Source of the DNA: Promethearchaeota archaeon
GTDB taxonomy: Archaea; Asgardarchaeota; Lokiarchaeia; Sigyniarchaeales; SOKP01
Assembly (NCBI GenBank): GCA_029838195.1
Contig: JALGVJ010000003.1
Coordinates: forward strand, 1 to 64,000
Reading direction: 5' to 3'
DNA length: 64,000 nucleotides
The translations under genes and the position numbers were made by a program. How positions within the stretch are numbered: the stretch's first letter is position 1; each line of letters starts with the position of its first letter. Of this stretch, positions 35,201 to 44,044 are shown piece after piece. Under the pieces are notes generated by a model. It had not been told where the DNA came from. It made no database searches and saw nothing but the letters and a program-made list of their open reading frames with translations.

Positions 35201-35464
35201 GTTGCTGTTGCCATGTCTTTATTACCGCAATCTAAAGGACATTATCCTAAATTCATCTTTATTGACGAAGCATTCGCTTCAAGCGATGCTCAAAGAAGGA
35301 TGGAAATCTTAAATTGGTTAAAAAAAGATCTCTCCTCCATTTTTACACAGATCATTATCATCTCGCATCAAAAAGAAATTATTGAAGAAATACCCTATTA
35401 TTATAAACTCAATAGAGGAGATTTAATTGATAAATTTTTACCTGATCGAGAAATCATAAATTAA
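32204..35464 (+). CDS. rad50: Rad50/YhaN-like ATPase with transmembrane hairpin in place of the zinc hook
   Basis: About 1086 residues. Walker A GPNEAGKST is near residues 30-38, the Q-loop region in NIIAQKKLNK, then long coiled coils, with a C-terminal signature LSGGTDDQILLVIRVAVAMS and Walker B KFIFIDEAFASSD. No CXXC zinc hook exists; instead about residues 485-535 read LPILIGFIIISLIPIFFG and GIGAFALFFIYLYYKYLSL, two membrane helices at the coil midpoint, as in YhaN-type proteins. The first ATG is 32237, but the frame upstream encodes ELKSLKLRNFM, the conserved first strand, so translation probably begins at an ATA (32204, or 32198), 8 bases after GGGGTG. Confidence 0.8.
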   Translation: MELKSLKLRNFMVIKKATINFIHGIMAIIGPNEAGKSTIIEGVLFSLFGKRAFRDYEHLIHFESNHAKISLIFSVRDNIYRVNRELRKSKSGSTSQINAVLSELTNGEEHFIIAKGVSNVDSQIERIIGFSYNELTASNIIAQKKLNKISKMTPQEWKELFNEFLNLKGFGDSISELKEEKKEKQNQLNNDEIRLDELKNKKDDYWSRFKELIRLSKNHYRKARTHRKLSKEVEILSKYLKIVKDYIEKRDLKMRLQDEMASKEKFLNQYNERLAEIEALEEETAQLKHQLEIYKGLNDDEKNFLNIKNHFENYQKTLKRIEELKEKLRYIIELEGKLENKKEKFIEYKDMPNQLKHFRDLESSYKFLEVNVKERNSLEEELNKVITAEKEVANLKKDLLKVEEDLSYKNDYIEAENKFREFKAKYDQIKYERDKKEELKFEITKIKKTCPKETPEELGNLKEYKDSLENLVKKGLLNYITHSFKWNLPILIGFIIISLIPIFFGRILYSFIGIGAFALFFIYLYYKYLSLQALVKKLENLIFSLKKLQKIKEELKSVEKSLEKKYISIAEIIKSLSEYYSSSFQATEGLKEQVYSLNLYFQEINKKLNSSEARMENLNKKIKELKKLIKKKPKLEYDLENSIKNIHEDKKQLDAIFSDGLEEKYIKERIDKIYYDDYIDFSIVKQQLKQIENIILKDFDQYNILKREIEDLKTKTKDKSTVIENLKKKQKEKQTIFNTLVELIERINQKYINSITSELTIHEQVEKVIPFENSIKKLNSFIQEDKNARDKLEAQINTNSAQINKKPEVIKNINNIKGEIQEIISNIKSIVFPIIPEEISNIFDKNKPKDCQNTLENEIIDLDEKRNQIYGEMKSINTSRTKIRNYLKDNEQIIHDFFKMKKKVENLEREIKIYSKSIDLLEQVNRKIWDLQMPYIYSYIKEFLPKITMGRYRNMIITQPESRRKKKYEFKVFEETIETYIDKKYLSGGTDDQILLVIRVAVAMSLLPQSKGHYPKFIFIDEAFASSDAQRRMEILNWLKKDLSSIFTQIIIISHQKEIIEEIPYYYKLNRGDLIDKFLPDREIIN

Positions 35465-35697
35465 AAAAAAAAGGAAGAAGTTTAATTAAACGTGACAATG
35501 CGACAACAAATGTTTTTCCCTTGAAAATATTTATTAATTTCATTCTAATATAAATAAAAGAAAAATAGATCTTTGAAATTCACTTTTTTAATAAATTTGA
35601 ATTTAAATTTATTAATTAAAGATTACAGAATAAAGTAATTAATAACATCATTTCAGCAAATAAAATGTATCAATAACTTTAAGAAATAAAATTTTCA

Positions 35698-36102
35698 TTA
35701 TTTTATATCTTTAATATGAGTAAAAAAGATAATTTTCTCTTTTAAAGGTGTCTCTTGAAGCAATCTTTTGTAAAGTGAATGGAATCGACCGGGATTGTAA
35801 TAAAACCATATCTCATCATATTGTTGAAGTTTTTTAGTGAAATTTTCCAAAAGATAATGGTACTCTTTTTCAGTTACTTTATTAGGATGTTTATCATAAT
35901 AACAATATTTTTCTTCTGGAAACCATACACCATATAAATCAGAAAAAATTGCCCATTTAACTCTTTTTTCTTTGCATTTTCTAATAAATCGTTGTATTGG
36001 GGTCGCTAAATATAAAATATCTGGTGTTACTTCTATATTAGTGTTTTTTAATTTTTCATTCTTTTTAGCTGAACAATGAGTTATATATATTCTCATCTTC
36101 AA
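35698..36102 (-). CDS. DUF6884-like protein
   Basis: A 134-residue alpha/beta protein with ITHCSAKKNEKL at 7-18 (the CSAKK/CGKKK motif of DUF6884 and related archaeosine-enzyme domains), FSDLYGVWFPEE, and FYYNPGRFHSLYKRLL. Such single-domain proteins are frequent in defence islands but their activity is unknown; relatives fused to tRNA-modifying enzymes handle deazaguanine substrates. Monocistronic, opposite in direction to the Rad50-like gene, with 233 A/T-rich bases between. Confidence 0.6.
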   Translation of the reverse strand: MKMRIYITHCSAKKNEKLKNTNIEVTPDILYLATPIQRFIRKCKEKRVKWAIFSDLYGVWFPEEKYCYYDKHPNKVTEKEYHYLLENFTKKLQQYDEIWFYYNPGRFHSLYKRLLQETPLKEKIIFFTHIKDIK

Positions 36103-36316
36103 ATTTATTGTATATTCTTTTATTATTTCCTAAAAAATATAACATTATTGTAATTAATTATAAAAAAATCTATATCTTTCCCCCAAAGGTTTATAAAAGT
36201 ATTTTTAATTTTATAATTACTACTTATGAGATACATTTAACATTTAAATAAGCTCTTAAAAACCTTATGGTATTAAAATTGTGATTATTTATTTCTTCTC
36301 TATTTAAAACGGTTAA

Positions 36317-36721
36317 TTATTTTATCATTTCATTTATTTTTTTTTCAATATGAACCGAAATAGTCCCTTTAGATGCTATTTCGATTAATGCCTCCCTAAT
36401 TACCCCATATTCTTCTTTAGAAAGGTTTCTTAAAAGAACATTTCCATATTTTGAATATAAAGAGCCGATTAATCCATTATAACCTTCATTATCGCAAATT
36501 ATTTTTGGAATTAAGCATTCACGACAATAAATTTTGCTCTTATTTTTTAATATTTCAATACAAAATGGGCAAGGGGACAATAAGCTTTTAAGATTTTTAG
36601 ATTGGTCTTGTATCCATTTGTCATCTAAGCTCTTTTTCGCTAATTTTTTTAATTTATTATCACTTGAAAAAATATTATTATTTTTCTCATTTATATTATT
36701 TTTCTTTTTAGATATATCCAT
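36317..36721 (-). CDS. hypothetical zinc-ribbon protein (134 aa)
   Basis: A charged protein with one treble-clef or ribbon-like motif: CPFC, 12 residues, then CREC (about residues 52-72), followed by PKIICDNEGYNG. The first 50 residues are Asn/Lys-rich and low in complexity; the C-terminal 50 are helical. A zinc-stabilised adaptor is likely. No family recognised. It is divergent from the winged-helix gene at 36892. Confidence 0.5.
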   Translation of the reverse strand: MDISKKKNNINEKNNNIFSSDNKLKKLAKKSLDDKWIQDQSKNLKSLLSPCPFCIEILKNKSKIYCRECLIPKIICDNEGYNGLIGSLYSKYGNVLLRNLSKEEYGVIREALIEIASKGTISVHIEKKINEMIK

Positions 36722-36891
36722 GATTTTGAGTTTTTTTAATTTTTTAGATCAATAATATTGAAAATATTTAAACAAAAATTCTTCAAAATTGAATTATTTA
36801 AAATCCATTCATTATAAACGGGGATTTTTATTTCTTTAAATAGAACAAACCTTTTTTTTAACTTCCACAAAAATTATTATTAGAAATTATA

Positions 36892-37572
36892 ATGTCAATT
36901 GACGAGTTAATTAGGAAGAAAGGAAATTATGAAATATTAAAACAGCTCAAAATTAAAGGTCAAAATTATAATTCAATAAAACAAAAATTAAAAGAAAATA
37001 TTTCGGCAAGAACTTTGGATTATCGTCTACGAAAACTAATGGAATTAGGATTTTTAGAATCTACTAATATAATACTTGACGGTTCAGCAAAAACTAAAAC
37101 TAAAAAAAAGTATTTTTTAACTTATAAAGGTCTCTTTTTATTAACATGTTTTGAGACCTTGGAATATGTTATAATAAATAATTCTATTTTGCCACAAGAT
37201 TATTTGAAAAAGTTTAAATCAATTTTATTGAAAAATATAAATTTAAATTTCAAAAGAGTTTGGAAGCAATTAAAAATTCAAATATCTAAAAATAACACAA
37301 TTTATACCTTAAAAAAGAAAAAACCAAACAAAATTGTTAAATTTAATGATAATGGGATCATCGTAGAAACTGAGAAAGGAAAAGATTTCATCTCTTATTC
37401 TAAATTGGAAGAAGCATGGGCTAAATTTGTTAAAAACGGATATTTATTTCACAATAATTATATAGAAACATCTTATCGTAGTTCTTTCATGATGGCTCTT
37501 TTTTCACTATTACCTTATGTTAAAGTTAATGAAGGGCCTCCACTCCAAATAAAATTAGAGATTGGATGTTAA
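36892..37572 (+). CDS. winged-helix DNA-binding protein
   Basis: A 226-residue protein whose first 85 residues form a winged helix: YEILKQLKIKGQNYNSIKQK, then ISARTLDYRLRKLMELGFLE and KKKYFLTYKGLFLL (wing). The rest is basic and alpha/beta, ending KVNEGPPLQIKLEIGC, without a recognised ligand domain. It may regulate the divergent zinc-ribbon gene or the convergent GIY-YIG gene 30 bases away. Confidence 0.55.
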   Translation: MSIDELIRKKGNYEILKQLKIKGQNYNSIKQKLKENISARTLDYRLRKLMELGFLESTNIILDGSAKTKTKKKYFLTYKGLFLLTCFETLEYVIINNSILPQDYLKKFKSILLKNINLNFKRVWKQLKIQISKNNTIYTLKKKKPNKIVKFNDNGIIVETEKGKDFISYSKLEEAWAKFVKNGYLFHNNYIETSYRSSFMMALFSLLPYVKVNEGPPLQIKLEIGC

Positions 37573-37602
37573 ATCTCTTAATTTTTTCTACATTTTCTTA
37601 AA

Positions 37603-38982
37603 TTAACGCCCTTGTTTGTTGATTAGTATATTTGGAAAGAGCATTCTTGCTAAAGAAATAAGAAGTGTTTCTAATTCTGGTGTAAAGAGTCCAATTTGAT
37701 TAGAAAAGTTTATATTAAATGGAAACCACGGTTTTATCTGAAAATATATGGGAATTTTAAGTTGGGGAATGCCTTCTTTCCTTTTATCATCATCAAACAT
37801 TATTTTTATCCAAGATTCATAATCTGTACTTTGATAAGGATTTTCAACATTAAAAAAACAAGAGCTTAATCCACCAATATGTCTTGCCTTATCATGACCC
37901 CATCTTGCAAAATATTGACGATTTTTTCCTGCTGATACCCCCTTTAAATTAGCTGAAAAATTTCCATTTCTCCCAAGAGTTTCTGTTTTACCTATATAGA
38001 GGGGAATAAATTTAGAGGGAAGAGATTCTTGGGAAAAATCAGGTAGAGTTTTAATATCAGAACGAAGAACATAAACCATATAAATTAATCCATCAGTAAA
38101 AAAGGGAACTTGTTCCTCATAATCACCAAATGCATTGTTATTATCTATTTGACTATAATAATTATAAGATTCTTCTATTATCATCGCTGCTTTAATTACC
38201 TGGTCAATCATAAAAGGGTGCCTTTTTAATATTTTTAATCCATTTATATCTTCAAATTTTACTCTATAGGATTTTTCATCATAATCAAAAAGAGGAATTA
38301 AATTTATTTTATTAGATAAAGGTGGAAAAGGTATATTTTCTTCTTTTAAGAACCACGTATTAAACCATTCGTTCCATAAAGAAATTGAATCATTTCCTAA
38401 GATTTCAATTAAATACTCTTTTTTTGAAAGCGTTTTTAACTTAAAATTTAAGAGGTTTGAAAAAAATTTTGAATTCTGCCATTTTTGTCTACTAATAAAA
38501 TTATGATTTATTAATGCCCTTGGAAATCTTAATGCAAAATAGGATATTAAGATCGCTTCAGCATTCGAAAGATTAGAATGAAGTTCAAAAGGAAGAATAT
38601 TTTTAATTATCCGTTCTTTATTCCAAAAAAATAAAACAAGAAAAAGTGGAAGTTTTTTATCTTTTTTGAAAAAATGAGCATGCATTCGTATATAGAAGTT
38701 ATCTTCTAATAGAGACAATCCTTTGAAATGTTGTTTTAAGCGATTTATATTTTTAGTTGTTGATTTTCCGATATATATACTTTTTACTAAGGAACCGTCA
38801 TATTTAATGAAAATATAAAGAAATTTTTTCCCGGAAATCTCACTTTTTAAAGATTCAAATACATTATTCCATGATTCTGGTTCAAATTTTATAGTTTCTT
38901 CTTGTAATAATACAATTTTATCAGGAAATAATAAGAAATATTTAAATATTTCTTCTATTTTTTGAAATTGGTGATTATCCAC
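37603..38982 (-). CDS. protein with two GIY-YIG nuclease-like domains
   Basis: A 459-residue protein with tandem GIY-YIG modules. Domain 1 (about 53-170) has FLYIFIKY, SIYIGKSTTKNINRLKQHF, then SNAEAILISYFALRFPRALI with the metal-binding Glu and a final Asn. Domain 2 (about 305-459) has LIYMVYVLRSD, LYIGKTETLGRNG, ARWGHDK and LETLLISLARMLFPNILINK. Both keep the YIG tyrosine, an Arg/Lys and the Glu, so both may be active. Two catalytic sites in one chain could cut both strands. Convergent with the winged-helix gene; 356 bases of A/T-rich DNA precede it. Confidence 0.65.
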   Translation of the reverse strand: MDNHQFQKIEEIFKYFLLFPDKIVLLQEETIKFEPESWNNVFESLKSEISGKKFLYIFIKYDGSLVKSIYIGKSTTKNINRLKQHFKGLSLLEDNFYIRMHAHFFKKDKKLPLFLVLFFWNKERIIKNILPFELHSNLSNAEAILISYFALRFPRALINHNFISRQKWQNSKFFSNLLNFKLKTLSKKEYLIEILGNDSISLWNEWFNTWFLKEENIPFPPLSNKINLIPLFDYDEKSYRVKFEDINGLKILKRHPFMIDQVIKAAMIIEESYNYYSQIDNNNAFGDYEEQVPFFTDGLIYMVYVLRSDIKTLPDFSQESLPSKFIPLYIGKTETLGRNGNFSANLKGVSAGKNRQYFARWGHDKARHIGGLSSCFFNVENPYQSTDYESWIKIMFDDDKRKEGIPQLKIPIYFQIKPWFPFNINFSNQIGLFTPELETLLISLARMLFPNILINKQGR

Positions 38983-39338
38983 ATTTTTTAAAATTAAAAT
39001 TTCTTTTAATAATAAAAAGCGAAAAAAAATGCGCTAATCAAATTAAAAGTTAGGAGAGCATATTCTGTGAAGATAATCAGAATATATTATTATCAAATAT
39101 GGTAAAAAAATAGTTTAAATTTAAAAAATATCATTTGAATGAGATTATGAATAAGAAATTTAAAAAATTAACTAAAGAAATACGCGCTTTTTAAAATTCT
39201 TCTATTATATATATTTTTCTATTCGAAGAGGGAGAAATAATTAATTGCTAAATAAATATAGAATACAGATATTCACTTTTATATTCAATTAATCTTATAT
39301 TAATATAATTTATTTGATTTTATTAAGATGATTAAAGA
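38983..39338. other. intergenic region between divergent nuclease genes
   Basis: No open frame of note. A loose inverted repeat GATAAT...ATTATC lies at 39073-39094, and TATA-like sequences precede the NurA-like gene. Otherwise A/T-rich. Confidence 0.3.
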
Positions 39339-40412
39339 ATGGAATCTCAAATAGATTTCGATATTAATGGAATTCAAAATATTTATGAAATTGTTGAAAA
39401 ACAGGTTAAACGCTTTCAACAACTACGACAATTAGTAAGAGAATTAAAATTTATTCCTGTAGACCCCATTGCGACTTATTCATCAGTTACTTATAAGTCT
39501 ATTGATGGTGGAAAAATGGGGATTTCATTTCATCCCTTTGAATTTGATTTTATTGTAATAGCAAATTCAATGGGTAGTGAATTGTTGAAATATTTAGTTC
39601 CAAAATCTGATTTTCTTAGTTCTTCAGATTTTCTTTATATGAATGGTTTTAAACAAATTAAATATTTACTAAATATTTTGGATTTAAACACGGTTTCAGA
39701 ATTATCTGATTTATTAATAAATCCGCAAATGGCAATGGAATTAACTGAATATGCTTGTATTTTCGAGAGATTAGGAAGAGATAAAAATGATCCAATAATT
39801 GTAATGAAAGATGGTCTTTTAAGGACAAAAGCGATTAAATATCAAATCATACCGAAAATGATCTCTTTTCTTAAAACTAATCCCAAGAGAAAATTAATTG
39901 GTGTTGCTAAAAGTTCACAGGTAATAAATCTAATATCGACAGCATTATATCTTGAAAAAGTAGTTCCTAAGAATTGCACAGGATTTATTGAGATTCCTTG
40001 GGAAATTGAAAAATTAGCATATAGGCAAAGTAAAATGAAATATCATTTGTATTATTCTTTTGGAAAGCTTTACGTGGCAAAATTATGTAAGAGATCAAAT
40101 CTATTAATCACTATTGAAATTCCTTATGATTTTAAAAATGATCAACCTGTTTATACTAAGTATGAAATTTTTGAAATTATTGGCCATTTAATCAAGGATT
40201 CAAGTGGATCCTATCCCATATTAGGATATCCCCAAACAATCATGAGAGCTCATGAAAAAGCTGTTAGGACTGGATTTTCCGCTTCTATTTGGAGAGATAA
40301 AATAATTAATTATTTATTAGAAAAACTTGGAGATAGAAAAATTAGGATTTTAATCCAAGAGAGTCATTTTCTTAAAGAATATGTACAAAAAGAAATATTA
40401 GGGGGGATATAA
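39339..40412 (+). CDS. NurA-like nuclease, second copy
   Basis: A 357-residue divergent NurA-family protein: TYKSIDGGKMGISFHPFEFD has the first catalytic Asp, IVMKDGLLRTKA the second acid, KLIGVAKSSQVINLI the middle strand, and SGSYPILGYPQTIMRAHEKAV the C-terminal signature. It lacks the long helical insert of the copy at 28001. The HerA-like gene begins 4 bases downstream, so the pair should form a NurA-HerA machine, here followed by an HNH nuclease. Confidence 0.75.
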   Translation: MESQIDFDINGIQNIYEIVEKQVKRFQQLRQLVRELKFIPVDPIATYSSVTYKSIDGGKMGISFHPFEFDFIVIANSMGSELLKYLVPKSDFLSSSDFLYMNGFKQIKYLLNILDLNTVSELSDLLINPQMAMELTEYACIFERLGRDKNDPIIVMKDGLLRTKAIKYQIIPKMISFLKTNPKRKLIGVAKSSQVINLISTALYLEKVVPKNCTGFIEIPWEIEKLAYRQSKMKYHLYYSFGKLYVAKLCKRSNLLITIEIPYDFKNDQPVYTKYEIFEIIGHLIKDSSGSYPILGYPQTIMRAHEKAVRTGFSASIWRDKIINYLLEKLGDRKIRILIQESHFLKEYVQKEILGGI

Positions 40413-40415
40413 TTA

Positions 40416-42593
40416 ATGGAAATGAATATTGGAGAACCTATAGGAATATTTTTGGGGATTGAAAGTACGACTTTTGAATATTTAGCAAGCATTATTACTC
40501 CATATCAATTAGATTATTCTCCAACAATTGGAACTTTTATACTAATCGATAATTTTGATGAGTATATTGTTGCTCGTGTAATGGAATATATCCCGCAAGG
40601 AGAAATGATTTCTTTTTATGGTAAAAAATGGTTATCTGAAGTAGCATTGACACCTGAAGTAATTGGGCAAGATATTAAAACAAGTAAGATAAGCTATTCA
40701 GTTAAAATAAAATTATTAGGGCGATTGAGTAAAAATTTAAGGACATTTATTCCTGGTATAAAAAGAATTCCTCACCTTACAAGTAAAGTTATTCAACCTA
40801 ACTCGAAAATCGTGAAAATCATATGTAATAAAGCATTGAAAGAAATGGAACAAGGAATAGAAATAGGGAATTATTGGAGTGATGAAAATATTAAGATACA
40901 TTTTGATATGAAAAGCTTAATTGGAAAAAGGACTTTCATATTCGCCCGAGCAGGTTACGGAAAAAGCAATTTAATGAAAATTATTGCTTCTAATTGGAAG
41001 GAAGAGTTTGGAAGTTTAATTATTTTTGATCCCGAGGGAGAATATTCAATTACAGATAAAAAAGAGCGCCCTGGAATAATGGATCAAATTCCCGCATTAT
41101 TAATAACTAATCGTATTGGAATTCAAGAAGGATTAGGTAATAATGTTTATAATAAATTAAAATTTGATTTTAGGAAGTTTCATCCAAAATTTATTATACC
41201 TATTATTGTTTCAGAGAGTAAATATGAATTTGTTTTTTTCAACAAGTTAATGAGCCTTACAAAGGAACAATGGTGTAATTTAATTGATTATTTATATGAA
41301 AATAGGTACAATGGAGAATATCACGAAATTGCGGAAATTATGGGAATAAAATATGAAAAACCTGTTGATGTTACTCCAATAATGAATAACATTATTCCTC
41401 CAATGGATCAATTACATGACCCAGAATCAAAACTTTTCTCAATATTAGAAAAAGCGGTAAAAAAAAATCTGATTATAATTATTGATATCTCATTATTAGC
41501 TTCAAATAATGCACTGAATTTATCTTCATTAATAATAAGTAAATTTTTCCGTAAAAATCAAAAAGAATTCACTATGAAAGGAAGGGATTTAAATAAAATT
41601 ACTTTTGTAATTGAAGAAGCTCAATCAGTAATAGGGGGCACGAATAATGTAAGTAAATTCGTTGAACTTGCTAAAGAAGGCCGGAAATATCAATTAGGGG
41701 CTATATTTATAACACAACAGCCAGGAAGTATTTCAATGGACATATTAAGTCAAGGAGATAATTTCTTTGTTTTTCATCTTTTAAGTAAAGATGATTTAAG
41801 AGCACTTCAAAAAGCTAATGCTCATTTTTCAAATGATATTCTAACTCAAATCTTGAGTGAACCTATTCCCGGTAAAGCATATATGTGGACCTCTCATCAG
41901 CCATTCGTAATTCCGCTTCAAATAAAAAATTTTGAATTAGAAGCAACACCAAATAAAGCTAAAGAAATACAAGCTCAAAATGATCTTTTAATGCCTATTT
42001 TAAACGAAATTGTTGAAATTTCCGAAATTGAAGAAAAAATAATAGAAAAATTCCAAACCATTTTAATAAATAATCAAATTGACATTCGGGATAAAGTTTC
42101 AATATTTAATAATACCTTAAAAAAAAAAATTACGGTTCAAACTTTTAAATTACTTTCCGAAAAAGAAATTAAATTCTTAGAAGAAAAAGATCTTTTAGCT
42201 AAAAATACAGAGACAAATAAACCTTATGCAGTAAGTTATAATTATCTCAGTGAGTTATATCAGAAAGCTCTTATGAAACATTCATTAAAAATAAAAAAAA
42301 ATATTCCTATTGAAGCAAATAGTACCGATTTGAAAATGATTATAGATGATTATTCTGTTAATATAAAAAACAATCCGAAAGATGGTAATTATGTAGAAAA
42401 TTTATATTATAGTTTTGAAACGGAAAAAGCAATAAAATTCAGACGTAAAAAAGACGATAAAATTCTTTGGATACCTAAATCTGCTATAAAAAATAAATGG
42501 GTTAAAGATAACAGTCTCTCTCAAAAAATTATTTTAAATTATATTCCCTCAGATTTCCAATGGAGTAAAGATAGAGAATTTAATGATAGGTAA
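40416..42593 (+). CDS. HerA-like ATPase with extended C-terminus
   Basis: A 725-residue HerA-type translocase: HAS-barrel-like N-terminus (about 1-140), Walker A ARAGYGKSNLM near 181-191, IIFDPEGEYS, Walker B FVIEEAQSVIGG, then LGAIFITQQPGSISMDILSQ and PGKAYMWTSHQP. About 200 further residues beyond the usual end are charged and helical, with a possible winged-helix region (EEKDLLAKNTETNKPYAVSY). It differs greatly from the HerA at 29380, so it is not a recent duplicate. Same transcript as the NurA-like and HNH genes. Confidence 0.85.
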   Translation: MEMNIGEPIGIFLGIESTTFEYLASIITPYQLDYSPTIGTFILIDNFDEYIVARVMEYIPQGEMISFYGKKWLSEVALTPEVIGQDIKTSKISYSVKIKLLGRLSKNLRTFIPGIKRIPHLTSKVIQPNSKIVKIICNKALKEMEQGIEIGNYWSDENIKIHFDMKSLIGKRTFIFARAGYGKSNLMKIIASNWKEEFGSLIIFDPEGEYSITDKKERPGIMDQIPALLITNRIGIQEGLGNNVYNKLKFDFRKFHPKFIIPIIVSESKYEFVFFNKLMSLTKEQWCNLIDYLYENRYNGEYHEIAEIMGIKYEKPVDVTPIMNNIIPPMDQLHDPESKLFSILEKAVKKNLIIIIDISLLASNNALNLSSLIISKFFRKNQKEFTMKGRDLNKITFVIEEAQSVIGGTNNVSKFVELAKEGRKYQLGAIFITQQPGSISMDILSQGDNFFVFHLLSKDDLRALQKANAHFSNDILTQILSEPIPGKAYMWTSHQPFVIPLQIKNFELEATPNKAKEIQAQNDLLMPILNEIVEISEIEEKIIEKFQTILINNQIDIRDKVSIFNNTLKKKITVQTFKLLSEKEIKFLEEKDLLAKNTETNKPYAVSYNYLSELYQKALMKHSLKIKKNIPIEANSTDLKMIIDDYSVNIKNNPKDGNYVENLYYSFETEKAIKFRRKKDDKILWIPKSAIKNKWVKDNSLSQKIILNYIPSDFQWSKDREFNDR

Positions 42594-42615
42594 AAAAGAT
42601 TTTAAATCATAAGAA

Positions 42616-43860
42616 ATGACATTAGTCAAATTAATTAACAGCATTTTAGAAATAGCGCGTAAAACTACGACTTATAAATTTGCAACCTTACTTTCTATTT
42701 TTGATTATGTTATAGATCATCCTGAAGAAGAGCCGATTAATAATTTTCATTTTATTCCAATAATCTATTTAGCAAGGCAATTCTTTTCCTATTATTATCC
42801 TCTTTCTTATTATGATTTTTCTCAAGGAACATCTACCGGGCTTGCGATTTATTCTCAAATCAATAAAAAATTAAAAAATAATGATAAGATAAATGACAAA
42901 TTATTATTAAAAGCCTTGAAGTCTCGAGCAGAGGGAATTGTTTGGATCAATCAATTGTATGATTCTCCCGATATGCTTCCAGAAATCCTTGTTAAGTTAC
43001 TTTGGGACATTCGAGGTAAGATTATTGATCAACCCTTGCATTATATTTCAAATATAGCAGGGACAAAACGAAGGTTTTTCGGCATAATAAATAAAACCCT
43101 TCAATTTGATTCTACTTATGAGGTTCATCGAGAAAAAGCAAGAAAGCAGCTTCCTCCCAACGAGCCCATGAATTGGTTGCAAATATTCATGTATGATCAA
43201 ACTTCTCTAATAATTGATGATCTTACTTATAAGGAATTAGCCCGATTTAGATTTTGGATTCGTGATGTGATTTTAAAGAAATGGTTTGAATTTTCACATG
43301 AAATTGACAAGAACAAGGGAAATATTTCTTATGATTATGGGGAATTTTTTAATATCTTGAATTTAGCCTATAAAAAAGAGATTTCTCGTGATTCATATTT
43401 GATATCTCGTTATAGAGATTTCTATATTCATATAGGAGCTCTTATTTCAATTTTTTCGGGGAAACGCTTCAATTCTAATGATAATTTTCAAATAGATCAT
43501 TTATTACCTTGGTCCTATTATCGCGTCAATCGTTTTTGGAATCTTTTTCCTCTTGAACCCGATATAAATCGAGAGAAATCAAATTATCTTCCGCGTCTCA
43601 CGGAAGAAATAGAGAAGAGAATTGCTCACCATTTAGAAGCGTGTATAAATAATTTAGACAACTCTTTAATAAAGAATGATTTGACTTATTTTTATTGGAT
43701 TCTTCAGAAGGATTTTACTTTTACTATTGAAGAATGTCATGCGGATGAAGTCGTGGAGCAATTATTGGTAGCAATTAAGAAAGATCTAAAGAATTTAAGA
43801 AGAATCATTCCGGGAAAAGAATATATTAAAGATACCTCATCAATCAAGGAGGGCAAATAA
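42616..43860 (+). CDS. HNH endonuclease-domain protein
   Basis: A 414-residue protein, 22 bases after the HerA-like gene. Residues about 285-325 hold an HNH site: FQIDHLLPWSYYRVNRFWN, LFPLEPDINREKSNYLP, with Asp-His, the central Asn and the later Asn/Lys in place. The N-terminal 280 residues are helical with no recognised fold. An added endonuclease could make the DNA ends that NurA-HerA then digest (inference). Confidence 0.72.
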   Translation: MTLVKLINSILEIARKTTTYKFATLLSIFDYVIDHPEEEPINNFHFIPIIYLARQFFSYYYPLSYYDFSQGTSTGLAIYSQINKKLKNNDKINDKLLLKALKSRAEGIVWINQLYDSPDMLPEILVKLLWDIRGKIIDQPLHYISNIAGTKRRFFGIINKTLQFDSTYEVHREKARKQLPPNEPMNWLQIFMYDQTSLIIDDLTYKELARFRFWIRDVILKKWFEFSHEIDKNKGNISYDYGEFFNILNLAYKKEISRDSYLISRYRDFYIHIGALISIFSGKRFNSNDNFQIDHLLPWSYYRVNRFWNLFPLEPDINREKSNYLPRLTEEIEKRIAHHLEACINNLDNSLIKNDLTYFYWILQKDFTFTIEECHADEVVEQLLVAIKKDLKNLRRIIPGKEYIKDTSSIKEGK

Positions 43861-44044
43861 AGGAGTTTTGAAGGCATATAATTTTATTTTCTATAAATTT
43901 TAAATCAGTTTTATGGTTAATGGAAATTTAATGGAAAAAAGAAGTAATCTAAAAAAATTAATTTCTAACTATTCATATTAGGGGGGTCATGTTTTTATAG
44001 GCATACTGCATTATTTTGTTTAATAACAAAAAAAATGAGGACCA

